A stretch of DNA of 64,000 nucleotides from JAXDMK01 sp963790325 (lineage in GTDB: Bacteria; Actinomycetota; Acidimicrobiia; Acidimicrobiales; AC-14), in NCBI GenBank assembly GCA_963790325.1, contig CAWBNY010000003.1, positions 992,001 through 1,056,000 on the forward strand, given 5' to 3'. Position numbers and translations under genes: made by a program. This document shows positions 33,519 to 41,542 of the stretch, piece by piece; within the stretch, counting starts at the first letter, position 1; each line of letters opens with the position of its first letter. The notes below the pieces were generated by a model, which saw only the letters and a program-made list of their open reading frames with translations, made no database searches and was not told the DNA's origin.

Positions 33519-33953
33519 TCACGAGCCGGTGTCGGCGGGCGCCGGCTCTCCGGTGTCGGCGGGCGCGGGTTCGGCGGGTTCGGCGGGCTCGGCGGTGGCC
33601 GCGAGGGCGGTCTTGGCCGTTCTGACCAGGCCCGCGAAGGCGGCCGGGTCGGTGACGGCGAGGTCGGCGAGGATCTTGCGGTCGACCTCGACCCCGGCCT
33701 GGCGGAGGCCGGCGATGAAGCGGCTGTAGCTCAGCCCGTTCTCGCGGGTGCCGGCGTTGATGCGCTGGATCCACAGCTGGCGGAAGTCACCCTTGCGCGC
33801 CCGACGGTCACGGAAGGCGTACTGCAGGGAGTGGTTCACCTGCTCGTTGGCCGCCCGGTAGGTGCGGCTCTTGTTGCCGTAGTAGCCCTTGGCCGCCTCG
33901 AGGACCGCGCGGTGGTGCTTCCGACCGTGGACGGCGCGCTTGACCCTGGCCAT
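33519..33953 (-). CDS. rplT: 50S ribosomal protein L20
   Basis: The 144-residue protein has the full L20 core (about 1-118; RVKRAVHGRKHHRAVL, RRARKGDFRQLWIQRINAG). It also has a C-terminal extension of about 26 residues built from repeated AEPAEPAPADTGEP-like units, which is absent from typical L20 of about 118-120 residues. L20 binds 23S rRNA early in assembly and in some bacteria represses its own operon. Confidence 0.97.
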   Translation of the reverse strand: MARVKRAVHGRKHHRAVLEAAKGYYGNKSRTYRAANEQVNHSLQYAFRDRRARKGDFRQLWIQRINAGTRENGLSYSRFIAGLRQAGVEVDRKILADLAVTDPAAFAGLVRTAKTALAATAEPAEPAEPAPADTGEPAPADTGS

Positions 33954-33999
33954 GGGAGATTCCTTTCTTCGGGGAGTGGGGGGTGGGGATCCGGCGGGG

Positions 34000-34194
34000 C
34001 TAGAGGCCCAGGAGGCGCTTGACCTGCGCCTTGTCGCCGCCCGTGACCTCAGCCGGACGGGCCAGGCGGCGGGTGCGGACGGAGGACTTCTTCTCCAGGA
34101 TGTGGGCCCGGTAGGCCTTGCGGCGCATGATCTTGCCGGTGCCGGTCACCTTGAAACGCTTGGCCGCTCCGCGGTGGGTCTTCATCTTCGGCAT
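34000..34194 (-). CDS. rpmI: 50S ribosomal protein L35
   Basis: Small basic protein of 64 residues beginning MPKMKTHRGAAKRFKVTGTGK, characteristic of L35. It lies between infC (68-base gap) and rplT (46-base gap). The infC-rpmI gap contains two copies of GTCCTCGAG (within 34217-34243) that could form a short hairpin in the mRNA. Confidence 0.97.
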   Translation of the reverse strand: MPKMKTHRGAAKRFKVTGTGKIMRRKAYRAHILEKKSSVRTRRLARPAEVTGGDKAQVKRLLGL

Positions 34195-34262
34195 TGGTTC
34201 AGCTCTTCCCTCGATCGTCCTCGAGTCCTGGGTCCTCGAGCTCTGGTCCTGCGGTGGTGCCG

Positions 34263-34871
34263 CTACCCGCCGCCGGCCGCTGCGGTGCCGTGGGCCCCGG
34301 GTTGGTCGTGCGGCTGGTCGTCGGGCTTGGCCGCCTGGCTGGCCTGGCGGGCCCGCCGGTCGGGAGCCAGGACCATGATCATGTTGCGCCCGTCGAGCTT
34401 GGGCGCGGCCTCGACCTTGGCCGTCGGCAGTTGCTCGGCGATGCGGTCGAGGATCCTCTTGCCCAGCTCGGGGTGAGCGACCTCCCGGCCCCGGAACATG
34501 ATGGTGATCTTGACCTTGTGACCCTGGTCGATGAACTCGCCCACCTTGCGGGTCTTGGTGTCGAAGTCACCGCCGCCGATCTTGGGCCGGTACTTCATCT
34601 CCTTGATGGCTGCGTTGGTGGCCTTCCGCCGTGACTCCTTCTCGCGCTGGGCCGCCTCGTACTTCCACTTCCCGTAGTTCAGGATGCGGCAGACGGGCGG
34701 ATCGGCGAGAGGTGCCACCTCCACCAGGTCGAGATCGAGCTCACGGGCGATGGCCAACGCCTCGGGCAACGGCTTGATGCCCAACTGGTTGCCATCAGGG
34801 TCGACGAGACGGACTTCTCGCGCCCGGATCCGGTCATTGATCCTGGGGTCGCCACTCTCCGGTGCAGCTAT
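34263..34871 (-). CDS. infC: Translation initiation factor IF-3, probable AUA start
   Basis: IF3 of 202 residues. The conserved N-domain (RINDRIRAREVRLVDPDG, then GIKPLPEALAIA) is encoded upstream of any ATG, GTG or TTG. The frame is closed by TGA just before TGC-CGC-ATA. The ATA at 34871-34869 is preceded at nine bases by a perfect AAGGAG, and is the best start; ATC ten codons later is second. Non-canonical starts (AUU in E. coli) let IF3 repress its own synthesis. The C-domain has KITIMFRGRE. A G/A/P/Q-rich tail of about 25 residues follows the core. First gene of infC-rpmI-rplT. Confidence 0.93.
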   Translation of the reverse strand: MAAPESGDPRINDRIRAREVRLVDPDGNQLGIKPLPEALAIARELDLDLVEVAPLADPPVCRILNYGKWKYEAAQREKESRRKATNAAIKEMKYRPKIGGGDFDTKTRKVGEFIDQGHKVKITIMFRGREVAHPELGKRILDRIAEQLPTAKVEAAPKLDGRNMIMVLAPDRRARQASQAAKPDDQPHDQPGAHGTAAAGGG

Positions 34872-34880
34872 GCGGCATCA

Positions 34881-34886
34881 CTCCTT
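34881..34886 (-). promoter_or_regulatory. Ribosome binding site of infC
   Basis: AAGGAG on the minus strand, nine bases before the ATA start. It decides the start choice, since no standard start codon lies in frame nearby. Confidence 0.7.
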
Positions 34887-34907
34887 CGTCACCCGATGAA
34901 CCTGAAA

Positions 34908-34995
34908 CGCGTACAGAGGCGGACGTCGAGGAAGCAACGCCCGCCTCAGCGGTCGATCGACCCGGACGCACGGGTACCGATCGGCTCTGTACGCG
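34908..34995 (-). promoter_or_regulatory. Structured 5' leader of infC
   Basis: 34908-34918 and 34985-34995 are perfect 11-base inverted repeats. A competing stem pairs 34916-34922 with 34941-34947, and GGTCGATCGACC (34951-34962) is a 12-base palindrome. Mutually exclusive stems upstream of infC suggest an autoregulatory leader, as known for infC/L20 operons elsewhere. The remainder of 34887-35071 shows no gene. Confidence 0.4.
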
Positions 34996-35071
34996 GACCG
35001 ATCGGCGGTGGCCGGGTGGGGGCCGTGACACGATGTGTCGAGGCCCCGCTTCCGTTCTTCAGTTGTCTGGT

Positions 35072-35077
35072 TAGGGT
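35072..35077 (+). promoter_or_regulatory. Candidate -10 box of leaderless gene
   Basis: TAGGGT sits exactly six bases before the ATG at 35084, with no Shine-Dalgarno. The geometry matches that at 27036-27048. Confidence 0.45.
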
Positions 35078-35083
35078 AGCAGC

Positions 35084-35494
35084 ATGAGCTCGCTGTGGAC
35101 ACCGGGCGGGGAGCGTCCCATCCCCCGGGCCGAGGCCGAGCCCGCGCCCCGCCCGGCGCCGCCGGTCGACCCGCTGGGCCCCGACGACCTCACCGAGGAG
35201 GAGATCGCCGAGCAGATGGCGATCATGCAGCAGCAGGTCCTGGCCACCCCGGCGGCGGTCGTGATCGCCAACCACGGCATGGCCCTGTTCGAGCTGGCCG
35301 CCCTCTACCTGAGCGCGGACCCGCCCAAGCTCGACGACGCCCGGGTTTCCATCGACGCCATGGCCGCGGTCGTCGACGCCGTCGGTCCCCGCTTCGGGCC
35401 CAACGAGCGTCCCCTGCGGGAGGCCCTGGCCCAGCTGCGCATGGCCTTCGTCGACGCCAAGCGCCACGCCACGGCCGACCCGCCGCCACCGTAG
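35084..35494 (+). CDS. DUF1844-like protein
   Basis: Protein of 136 residues, divergent from infC. An acidic and proline-rich N-terminus (about 1-40) precedes two or three helices with AAVVIANHGMALFELAALYL and, further on, LREALAQLRMAFVDA. This resembles DUF1844 proteins often encoded beside infC in actinobacteria. No function is established for the family. Codon use is like its neighbours. Confidence 0.65.
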   Translation: MSSLWTPGGERPIPRAEAEPAPRPAPPVDPLGPDDLTEEEIAEQMAIMQQQVLATPAAVVIANHGMALFELAALYLSADPPKLDDARVSIDAMAAVVDAVGPRFGPNERPLREALAQLRMAFVDAKRHATADPPPP

Positions 35495-35502
35495 CCACCC
35501 CG

Positions 35503-35516
35503 GGGGGCCGGCCCCC
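35503..35516. terminator. Candidate bidirectional terminator
   Basis: Perfect 14-base palindrome GGGGGCCGGCCCCC in the 28-base gap between two convergent genes. It lacks a U-tract on either side, so it may only pause RNA polymerase. Confidence 0.3.
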
Positions 35517-35522
35517 TCCCGA

Positions 35523-36401
35523 TCAGTGGACGATCTTGGAGATGGGGAGCTCGATGATGTCGGACGCGCCCGCGTCCTTGAGGGCGGGGATGAGGGTGTT
35601 GATCTCCGACTTGGGGACCACCGTCTCCACCGCGTAGTCGGTGCCGCCGAAGAGCTGTGACACCGTCGGCGCCTTGAGCGCGGGGAGCATCCCGATCACC
35701 CGGTCGAGGTCGGCCTGGCCCACGTTGACCTTCACCAGCACCCGGCCCCGGGCCTCCAGCGTGCCCTGGAGCAGGGTGTGGAGCTGGCCCATGGCGTGGC
35801 GCTTGTCCGGGTCGTCGTAGGCGACCGGGTTGGCGATGAGCTCGGTGTAGCTCACCAGGATCGTCTCGATGACCTTGAGCCCGGCCGCCCGCAGCGCCCG
35901 TCCCGTCTCGGTGATCTCCACCACCGCGTCGGCGATGTCGGGGACCTTGGCCTCGGTGGCCCCGTACGACAGCCGGATGTCGGGCTCGCTGATGCCGTGC
36001 TTCTCCAGGTAGCGGCGGGTGAGCTCGGGGTACTCGGTGGAGACCCGCAGGTCGGCGGGCAGGTCGGCCACGCTCTCGAAGGGCGAGTCGCCCGCCACCG
36101 CCAGCACGATCCGCACCGGGCGGGCAGTGGCCTTGGAGTAGTGGAGCTGGCCCAGTGAGACCACCTCGCTGCCGGTCTCCTCGATCCAGTCCCGGCCGGT
36201 GATGCCCAGGTCGAAGAGGCCCTCGGCCACGTAGGTCGGGATCTCCTGGGGCCGCAGGATGCGGACGTCGGCGATGCGGGGGTCGTCGACGGTGGCCCGG
36301 TAGTCGACCGCCGAGGACCGGTTGACGGCCAGGTCGGCCGATTCGAACAGCTCGAGGGTGGCCCTCTCCAGCGAGCCCTTGGGCAGGACGAGGCGCAGCA
36401 T
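35523..36401 (-). CDS. hisG: ATP phosphoribosyltransferase, long form
   Basis: First step of histidine synthesis, joining ATP and PRPP. At 292 residues it is the long, self-regulated form. The catalytic part has LPKGSLERAT and LGITGRDWIEE. The C-terminal ACT-like domain (about 215-292) contains KAPTVSQLFGGTDYAVE and would bind histidine for feedback inhibition. It lies eight bases after ribH and ends the long minus-strand gene run. The usual partner hisE is absent here. Confidence 0.93.
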   Translation of the reverse strand: MLRLVLPKGSLERATLELFESADLAVNRSSAVDYRATVDDPRIADVRILRPQEIPTYVAEGLFDLGITGRDWIEETGSEVVSLGQLHYSKATARPVRIVLAVAGDSPFESVADLPADLRVSTEYPELTRRYLEKHGISEPDIRLSYGATEAKVPDIADAVVEITETGRALRAAGLKVIETILVSYTELIANPVAYDDPDKRHAMGQLHTLLQGTLEARGRVLVKVNVGQADLDRVIGMLPALKAPTVSQLFGGTDYAVETVVPKSEINTLIPALKDAGASDIIELPISKIVH

Positions 36402-36409
36402 GGCGGCCG

Positions 36410-36895
36410 CTACCCCCGGTCCTTGGGGAGCTGGCGGAGCAGATCGGCCATCTCCACCGCGGCGAGGGCGGCGTGACGGCCCTTGTTGCCGTGAACCGCG
36501 TCGGCGGCGCCGGCCCGGGCCAGGGCCTGCTCCAGGGTGTCGGTGGTCAGCACGCCCAGGATCACCGGAACCCCGGTGTCGAGCTGGACCCGCTGGCAGC
36601 CGGCGGCCGCCTGCCCCCCGACGTGGACGTGGTGGTCGGTCTCGCCCCGGATCACCGCCCCCAGGCAGATCACCGCGTCGTGGTCGGCCGACGCCGCCAA
36701 CCGCTGGGCGACCAGCGGCAGCTCGAAGGCCCCGGGCACGTGGGCCACGGTGATCGACGTCTCGTCGACCCCCAGCTCGGCCAGCCCGGCGAGCGCCCCC
36801 TCCAGCAGCAGGCCGGTGACCAGCTCGTTGAAGCGGCTGACGACGACCGCGACCCGCAGGCCCGTGCCCTCCCGGCCCCCTTCGTAGCCGGTCAT
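36410..36895 (-). CDS. ribH: 6,7-dimethyl-8-ribityllumazine synthase
   Basis: Condenses the RibBA and RibD products. The 161-residue protein shows VVSRFNELVTGLLLEGA at the N-terminus, VPGAFELPL in the middle, and AVIRGETDHHVHV with the active-site histidine. It likely assembles into pentamers or capsids. The ATG at 36895 overlaps the ribBA stop (ATGA); the longer upstream frame overlaps ribBA and is rejected. Confidence 0.94.
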   Translation of the reverse strand: MTGYEGGREGTGLRVAVVVSRFNELVTGLLLEGALAGLAELGVDETSITVAHVPGAFELPLVAQRLAASADHDAVICLGAVIRGETDHHVHVGGQAAAGCQRVQLDTGVPVILGVLTTDTLEQALARAGAADAVHGNKGRHAALAAVEMADLLRQLPKDRG

Positions 36896-38103
36896 TCGAG
36901 TCCTTCGAGGAGATGGCCGAGGCGTTGCTGCTTGGTCCGCAGGTAGCGCAGGTTCTGGGGCGTCGGGACCGACTGCAGCGGCACCCGCTCCACGATCTCC
37001 AGCCCGTACCCCTCCAGGCCGCCGTACTTGGCCGGGTTGTTGGTGAGCAGGCGCATGGTGGTGATGCCCAGGTCGACCAGGATCTGGGCCCCGATGCCGT
37101 ACTCCCGGCTGTCGACGGGCAGGCCCAGCTCGAGGTTGGCGTCGACCGTGTCGTGGCCCTGGTCCTGCAGGGCGTAGGCCCGCAGCTTGTGGGCCAGGCC
37201 GATGCCCCGTCCCTCGTGGCCCCGCAGGTAGAGGACGGCGCCTATGCCGGCCTCGGCCACCCGCTCGATGGCGCCCTGGAGCTGGAGGCCGCAGTCGCAG
37301 CGCATCGAGCCGAAGACGTCGCCCGTGAGGCACTCGGAGTGGACCCGGACGAGGACGTTCTGCTCGCCTTGGACCGCGCCCCGGACGAGGGCGACGTGCT
37401 GGTCGCCGTCGAGGAGGGACTCGTAGACGTAGCAGGTGAAGTCGCCCCACTCGGTGGGGATCTGGGCCTCGGCCACCCGCCGGACCAGCTTCTCCGACTG
37501 CCGCCGGTAGCGGATGAGGTCGGCGATGGAGATGAGGAGAAGGCCGTGGGTGGCGGCGAAGGTCTCCAGCTCCGGCAGCCGGGCCATCGAGGTCTTGTCC
37601 TCGGTGACCACCTCGCACAGGACCCCCGCCGGGTACAGGCCGGCCATGCGGGCCAGGTCGACCGCGGCCTCCGTGTGGCCGCTGCGCTTGAGGACGCCAC
37701 CCTCGCGGTAGCGGAGGGGGAAGACGTGCCCGGGGCGGGCCAGGTCGACCGGCGTGGTGGCGGGGTCGATGAGGGCGGCCACGGTGGCGGCCCGGTCGGC
37801 GGCGGAGATGCCGGTGGTGGTGGTGTGGCGGGCGTCGACGGAGACGGTGAAGGCGGTGCGGTTGGACTCGGTGTTGGCCACCACCATCGGGGGGAGCTCG
37901 AGCGCGTCGAGGCGCTCGCCGAGCATCGGCAGGCAGATCACGCCCGACGTGTGGCCGAGGAAGAAGGCGATCCGCTCGGGCGTGGCGTACTCGGCGGCGA
38001 CGATGAGGTCGCCCTCGTTCTCCCGGTCGGCATCGTCGACCACGACCACGATCTCGCCGCGGCCGAAGGCCTCCACGGCCTTGTCGATGGTGGCGAAGGG
38101 CAC
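36892..38103 (-). CDS. ribBA: Bifunctional 3,4-dihydroxy-2-butanone-4-phosphate synthase / GTP cyclohydrolase II
   Basis: Supplies both riboflavin precursors. The RibB half (about 1-200) has DDADRENEGDL and GHTSGVICLP. The RibA half has RVHSECLTGDVFGSMRCDCG with the zinc-binding cysteines, and YLRGHEGRGIGL. The 403-residue length is standard for the fusion. It is eight bases downstream of ribE and overlaps ribH. Confidence 0.95.
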   Translation of the reverse strand: MPFATIDKAVEAFGRGEIVVVVDDADRENEGDLIVAAEYATPERIAFFLGHTSGVICLPMLGERLDALELPPMVVANTESNRTAFTVSVDARHTTTTGISAADRAATVAALIDPATTPVDLARPGHVFPLRYREGGVLKRSGHTEAAVDLARMAGLYPAGVLCEVVTEDKTSMARLPELETFAATHGLLLISIADLIRYRRQSEKLVRRVAEAQIPTEWGDFTCYVYESLLDGDQHVALVRGAVQGEQNVLVRVHSECLTGDVFGSMRCDCGLQLQGAIERVAEAGIGAVLYLRGHEGRGIGLAHKLRAYALQDQGHDTVDANLELGLPVDSREYGIGAQILVDLGITTMRLLTNNPAKYGGLEGYGLEIVERVPLQSVPTPQNLRYLRTKQQRLGHLLEGLE

Positions 38104-38111
38104 TCGCTATC

Positions 38112-38678
38112 TCATTCCGTGTGGCGTCCTGGCAGGAGCTTCTCGACGTACTTGGCGATGAGGTCGTACTCGAGGTTCACCCGGTCGCCCGGCCGGCGGG
38201 TCCCCAAAGTGGTGACCTCGGCCGTGTGGGGTATGACGGCCACGGTGAAGCCCTCGTCGGTCAAGTCAACCACCGTCAGGCTGACTCCGTCGACCGAGAC
38301 GGAACCCTTGGCGACCAGGTAGGGGCTCCTCGCCCGCACGGCCAGGTCGGGCGCGCCGCGGGTGACCTCGCCCACCGCGTCGACGTGGCCCTGGACCAGG
38401 TGTCCGCCGAGGCGGCCGTCGAGGCGAAGCGGGCGCTCGAGGTTGACGGGGTCGCCGGCGCGGAGGTCGCCGAGGGTGGTCCGGGAGAGGGTCTCTTCGA
38501 CCACGTCGGCCGACCACGTGGCGGGGCCGAGTTCGACGACCGTGAGGCAGACGCCGTTGACGGCGATGGAGTCGCCGAGCGTGGTGCCGTCGAGGACGGT
38601 GGCCGCCTCGAAGGTGAAGCGGTGGCCGCGGTGGCGGCCGGCGAAGCGGCCGAGCTCCTCGATCAGGCCGGTGAACAT
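38112..38678 (-). CDS. ribE: Riboflavin synthase
   Basis: Dismutates two lumazines to riboflavin. The 188-residue protein starts MFTGLIEELG and holds two lumazine-type barrels, each with its repeat signature: DSIAVNGVCLTVVE in the first and GSVSVDGVSLTVVD in the second. The ATG at 38678 lies 16 bases inside the end of ribD. The upstream extension of the open frame is antisense-like noise and is rejected. Confidence 0.94.
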   Translation of the reverse strand: MFTGLIEELGRFAGRHRGHRFTFEAATVLDGTTLGDSIAVNGVCLTVVELGPATWSADVVEETLSRTTLGDLRAGDPVNLERPLRLDGRLGGHLVQGHVDAVGEVTRGAPDLAVRARSPYLVAKGSVSVDGVSLTVVDLTDEGFTVAVIPHTAEVTTLGTRRPGDRVNLEYDLIAKYVEKLLPGRHTE

Positions 38679-39643
38679 GGCTCCAACTCGACGCGGAGGT
38701 CGTCGCCCAGGCGGGCGACGTCGACGATCCGGCCCCGCCAGAGGTCGGCGACGGTGGGGGCGGCGGGGCCGGTCATGAGCGGGCGGGCGTCGTCGCCGCC
38801 GGCCAGGGCGGGGGCGAGGTAGAGCACGTAGCGGTCGACCAGGCCGGAGCGGTGGAAGTCGCCGGCGACGGTTGCACCCCCTTCCACCAGGAGCTGGAGC
38901 ACGCCCTGGGCCCCGAGCCGGTCGAGGATGTCGTCGAGGGCGCCCTCCATCTCGAGCGCGGGGTGGACCTTGGCCCCGGCGGGGGCGTGGCCGAGCACGA
39001 CCCGCAGGGGGTCGCGCCCGGGGACGAGGCGGACGGTGAGGGACGGGTCGTCGGCCCGGACGGTGCCCGCGCCGACGAGGACGGCGTCGCTCTCCGCCCG
39101 CAGCCGGTGGGCGTCGGCCCTCGCCCCGGGGCCGGTGATCCACCGGCTGGAGCCGTCGCCGGCCGCCGTCCGCCCGTCGAGGGTGGCGGCCAGCTTGAGG
39201 ACCACGTAGGGACGGCCGGTGCTGCGGTGCTTGAGGTAGGGGGCGAGCTGGGCCCGCACCTCGTCGTCGTGCCGGCCCACCTCGACGTCGACGCCCGCGG
39301 CCCGCAGGGCGGCGATGCCGGTGCCCCGCACGTGAGGGTCGGGGTCCTCGATCCCCACCACCACCCGGGCGATGCCGGCGGCGACGATGGCGTCGACGCA
39401 GGGCGGGGTGCGTCCGTGGTGGGAGCACGGCTCGAGGGTGGTGAAGAGGGTGGCGCCGGCCGCGTGGGCGCCGGCCGTGGCCAGGGCCACCGCCTCGGCG
39501 TGGGGCCCGCCGGGGGGTCGGGTGGCGCCCTCGAACCACGTCGCCCCGTCGGCCGCCTCGATCACACACCCGACCCACGGGTTGGGCGACGTCGACGTGC
39601 GCACGCCCGCGGCCAGGGCGATGGCCCGGTCCATGGCGGTCAC
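38663..39643 (-). CDS. ribD: Bifunctional riboflavin deaminase/reductase RibD
   Basis: Deaminates and reduces the pyrimidine intermediate. The deaminase half has the zinc motif PHAEAVAL and EPCSHHGRTPPC. The reductase half has KLAATLDGRTA, RAESDAVLVGAGTV and LQLLVEGGATVAG. The GTG at 39643 overlaps the mogA stop by four bases and gives 326 residues; ATG three codons in is an alternative. At about 326 residues it is slightly shorter than many RibD proteins. Confidence 0.93.
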   Translation of the reverse strand: MTAMDRAIALAAGVRTSTSPNPWVGCVIEAADGATWFEGATRPPGGPHAEAVALATAGAHAAGATLFTTLEPCSHHGRTPPCVDAIVAAGIARVVVGIEDPDPHVRGTGIAALRAAGVDVEVGRHDDEVRAQLAPYLKHRSTGRPYVVLKLAATLDGRTAAGDGSSRWITGPGARADAHRLRAESDAVLVGAGTVRADDPSLTVRLVPGRDPLRVVLGHAPAGAKVHPALEMEGALDDILDRLGAQGVLQLLVEGGATVAGDFHRSGLVDRYVLYLAPALAGGDDARPLMTGPAAPTVADLWRGRIVDVARLGDDLRVELEPCSPA

Positions 39644-40119
39644 GACGGGTGCTCGGTGGGGCGGTCGGCGAGGAGCTCCAGGGCGTGGGGGAGGACGTCG
39701 AGGACGGCTTCCAGGGTCTCCACCGCACCGGCCGCCGACCCGGGGGTGTTGAGGACGAGGGCGGTGCCGACGGTGCCCGCCACCGCCCGGGACAGTCGGC
39801 CCTTGTCGGGGTTGGCCGCCCGCATGGCCTCGGCCAGGCCCGGCGCGACCCGGTCGAGCACGGCCCGCGTGCCCTCGGGCGTGAGGTCGCGCGGCCCGAA
39901 GCCGGTGCCGCCCGTGGTGACCACCAGCCCTGCGAACCCGTCGGTGAGCCGGCGCAGGGCGGACGCCACCGAGTCGGTGCCGTCGGCGACGACCTCGTGG
40001 GCCACCACCGCATAGCCCGCCGCCGCCAGCCGAGCCACCAGGCCCGCGCCCGACGTGTCGTTCCGGGTGCCGGCCACGACCCCGTCGGAGACGGTCAGCA
40101 CCTTCGCCTCCAGGGTCAC
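39640..40119 (-). CDS. MogA/MoaB family molybdopterin biosynthesis protein
   Basis: Protein of 159 residues expected to adenylate molybdopterin (MogA activity), or an inactive MoaB relative. It has the family features LTVSDGV at the start, VTTGGTGFGPRDLTPE and LVLNTPGSAAGAVE. GTG at 40119 is chosen because the family starts there; the longer frame overlaps fmt. Lying between fmt and ribD, it occupies a place where many actinobacteria have other genes. Confidence 0.88.
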   Translation of the reverse strand: MTLEAKVLTVSDGVVAGTRNDTSGAGLVARLAAAGYAVVAHEVVADGTDSVASALRRLTDGFAGLVVTTGGTGFGPRDLTPEGTRAVLDRVAPGLAEAMRAANPDKGRLSRAVAGTVGTALVLNTPGSAAGAVETLEAVLDVLPHALELLADRPTEHPS

Positions 40120-40136
40120 GGAGACGATCGTAGAGG

Positions 40137-41009
40137 TCAGGTCCCGAGACGTTCGCCGGGCCGCAGGCGGGCCCCGTTGCGCCACGACGCCGCCGGCTGC
40201 ACCGTCCTGCCCTCCGGTTGCACCGCGACCAGGGCCAGCGCGCCCCCGCCCCCGGCGCCGACCTCCAGCGACGGGCCGTCGATCTCACCGGGGGCGAGGT
40301 CGCCCCGGACGGTGACGAGCGTCGCCCGGGGCACGAGCAGCCGGCGGCCCCGGAACGTCGTCCACGCCTGGCCCAGGCGCACCACCCGGTGGAGCTCCGC
40401 AGCCGGCCGCGACCAGTCCAGACGGTGCTCCGACGGGTCGATCTTGGCCGCGTAGGTCGGCTCCCCCACCTGCGGCCGGGGCTCCCCCAGCCCGTCCTCC
40501 AGCAACCCGACCAGAAGCTCCGTCCCCGACACCGACAGCGCCGAGCGGACCTCCTCCAGCGTCTCGTCGGGGCCGACGGGCCGCTCCCGCACGGCGTACA
40601 CCGGGCCCGTGTCGAGCCCTTCCTCCAGGGCCATCACCGCCACGCCCGTGACCTCGTCGCCGGCCAGGATGGCCCGCTCCACCGGCGCCGCCCCCCGCCA
40701 GCGGGGCAGGAGCGAGAAGTGGAGGTTGACCATCGGCACCGCGTCCAGGACGTGGGGCTTGATCAGCCGCCCATAGGCCACGACGACCCCCAGCTCGGCC
40801 CCCACGTCGAGCACGTCGTCGATGCGGTCGGTGACGGGCAGCCCCAGCTCCAGCGCCGCCGCCTTCACCGGACTGGGTACCAGCGCCGCCCCCCGTCCCC
40901 GCCGCTTGTCGGGCCGAGTGACCACCAACGCCACGTCGTGGCCGGCCTCGACCAGCGCCCGCAGGGGGCCGACCGCCACCGCGGGCGTCCCCAGGAACGC
41001 CAGCCGCAC
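40137..41009 (-). CDS. fmt: Methionyl-tRNA formyltransferase
   Basis: Formylates initiator Met-tRNA using 10-formyl-THF. The 290-residue protein starts with RLAFLGTPAVAV and contains NLHFSLLPRWRGAAPVERAI, the catalytic region, then a C-terminal OB domain. The GTG at 41009 shares one base with the def stop (TAGTG). Pairing with def couples addition and removal of the formyl group. Confidence 0.94.
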   Translation of the reverse strand: MRLAFLGTPAVAVGPLRALVEAGHDVALVVTRPDKRRGRGAALVPSPVKAAALELGLPVTDRIDDVLDVGAELGVVVAYGRLIKPHVLDAVPMVNLHFSLLPRWRGAAPVERAILAGDEVTGVAVMALEEGLDTGPVYAVRERPVGPDETLEEVRSALSVSGTELLVGLLEDGLGEPRPQVGEPTYAAKIDPSEHRLDWSRPAAELHRVVRLGQAWTTFRGRRLLVPRATLVTVRGDLAPGEIDGPSLEVGAGGGGALALVAVQPEGRTVQPAASWRNGARLRPGERLGT

Positions 41010-41515
41010 TAGGCCCCGGTGAGCCCGAGGGTGCGTTGGCGCAGGGCCCGCATGGCCTGCTTGCGCTGCACCGGATCGAGCCGTTCCAGCAGCAGGATCC
41101 CGTCGAGGTGGTCGACCTCGTGCTGGAACATCCGCCCCATCAGCTCGTCGCCCTCCAGGGTGATGGGCTTGCCGTCGACGTCGAAGCCGGTGAGCACCAC
41201 CCGGTTGGGGCGCAGGATCGGCCAGTGGAGGTCGGGTACCGACAGGCACCCTTCGGTGTACTCCCACTCACCCTGGTGGTCGGACAGGGAGGGGTTGGCG
41301 ACGACGCCCCAGCCCGACCCGTCGTTGATGTCGTAGACGAACATCCGCTTCTGGATGCCCACCTGGGGGGCGGCCAGGCCCACGCCGGGGGCGTCGTACA
41401 TCGTCTCCAGCATGTCGTCGACCAGGCGGCGGAAGGCGGCGTCGAACTCGGTGACCTCGAGCGTGGGCTGGCGCAGGACGGGGTCGCCGAAGGTGCGGAT
41501 GGGGAACAGGGACAT
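41009..41515 (-). CDS. def: Peptide deformylase
   Basis: Metal-dependent removal of formyl from nascent proteins. All three motifs are intact: GVGLAAPQVG, EGCLSVP (metal-binding cysteine) and HEVDHLDG (two metal-binding histidines and the catalytic glutamate). The 168-residue length is normal. It is encoded 27 bases after the STAS gene and fused to fmt by one base. Confidence 0.95.
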   Translation of the reverse strand: MSLFPIRTFGDPVLRQPTLEVTEFDAAFRRLVDDMLETMYDAPGVGLAAPQVGIQKRMFVYDINDGSGWGVVANPSLSDHQGEWEYTEGCLSVPDLHWPILRPNRVVLTGFDVDGKPITLEGDELMGRMFQHEVDHLDGILLLERLDPVQRKQAMRALRQRTLGLTGA

Positions 41516-41542
41516 CGCCGCCGAGGGTACCCGCGGCCCCGG

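Noticed and set aside
36396..40140. FMN riboswitch controlling the rib genes
   Set aside because: The rib genes follow fmt and mogA with overlaps; there is no leader large enough, and no RFN-element blocks were seen.
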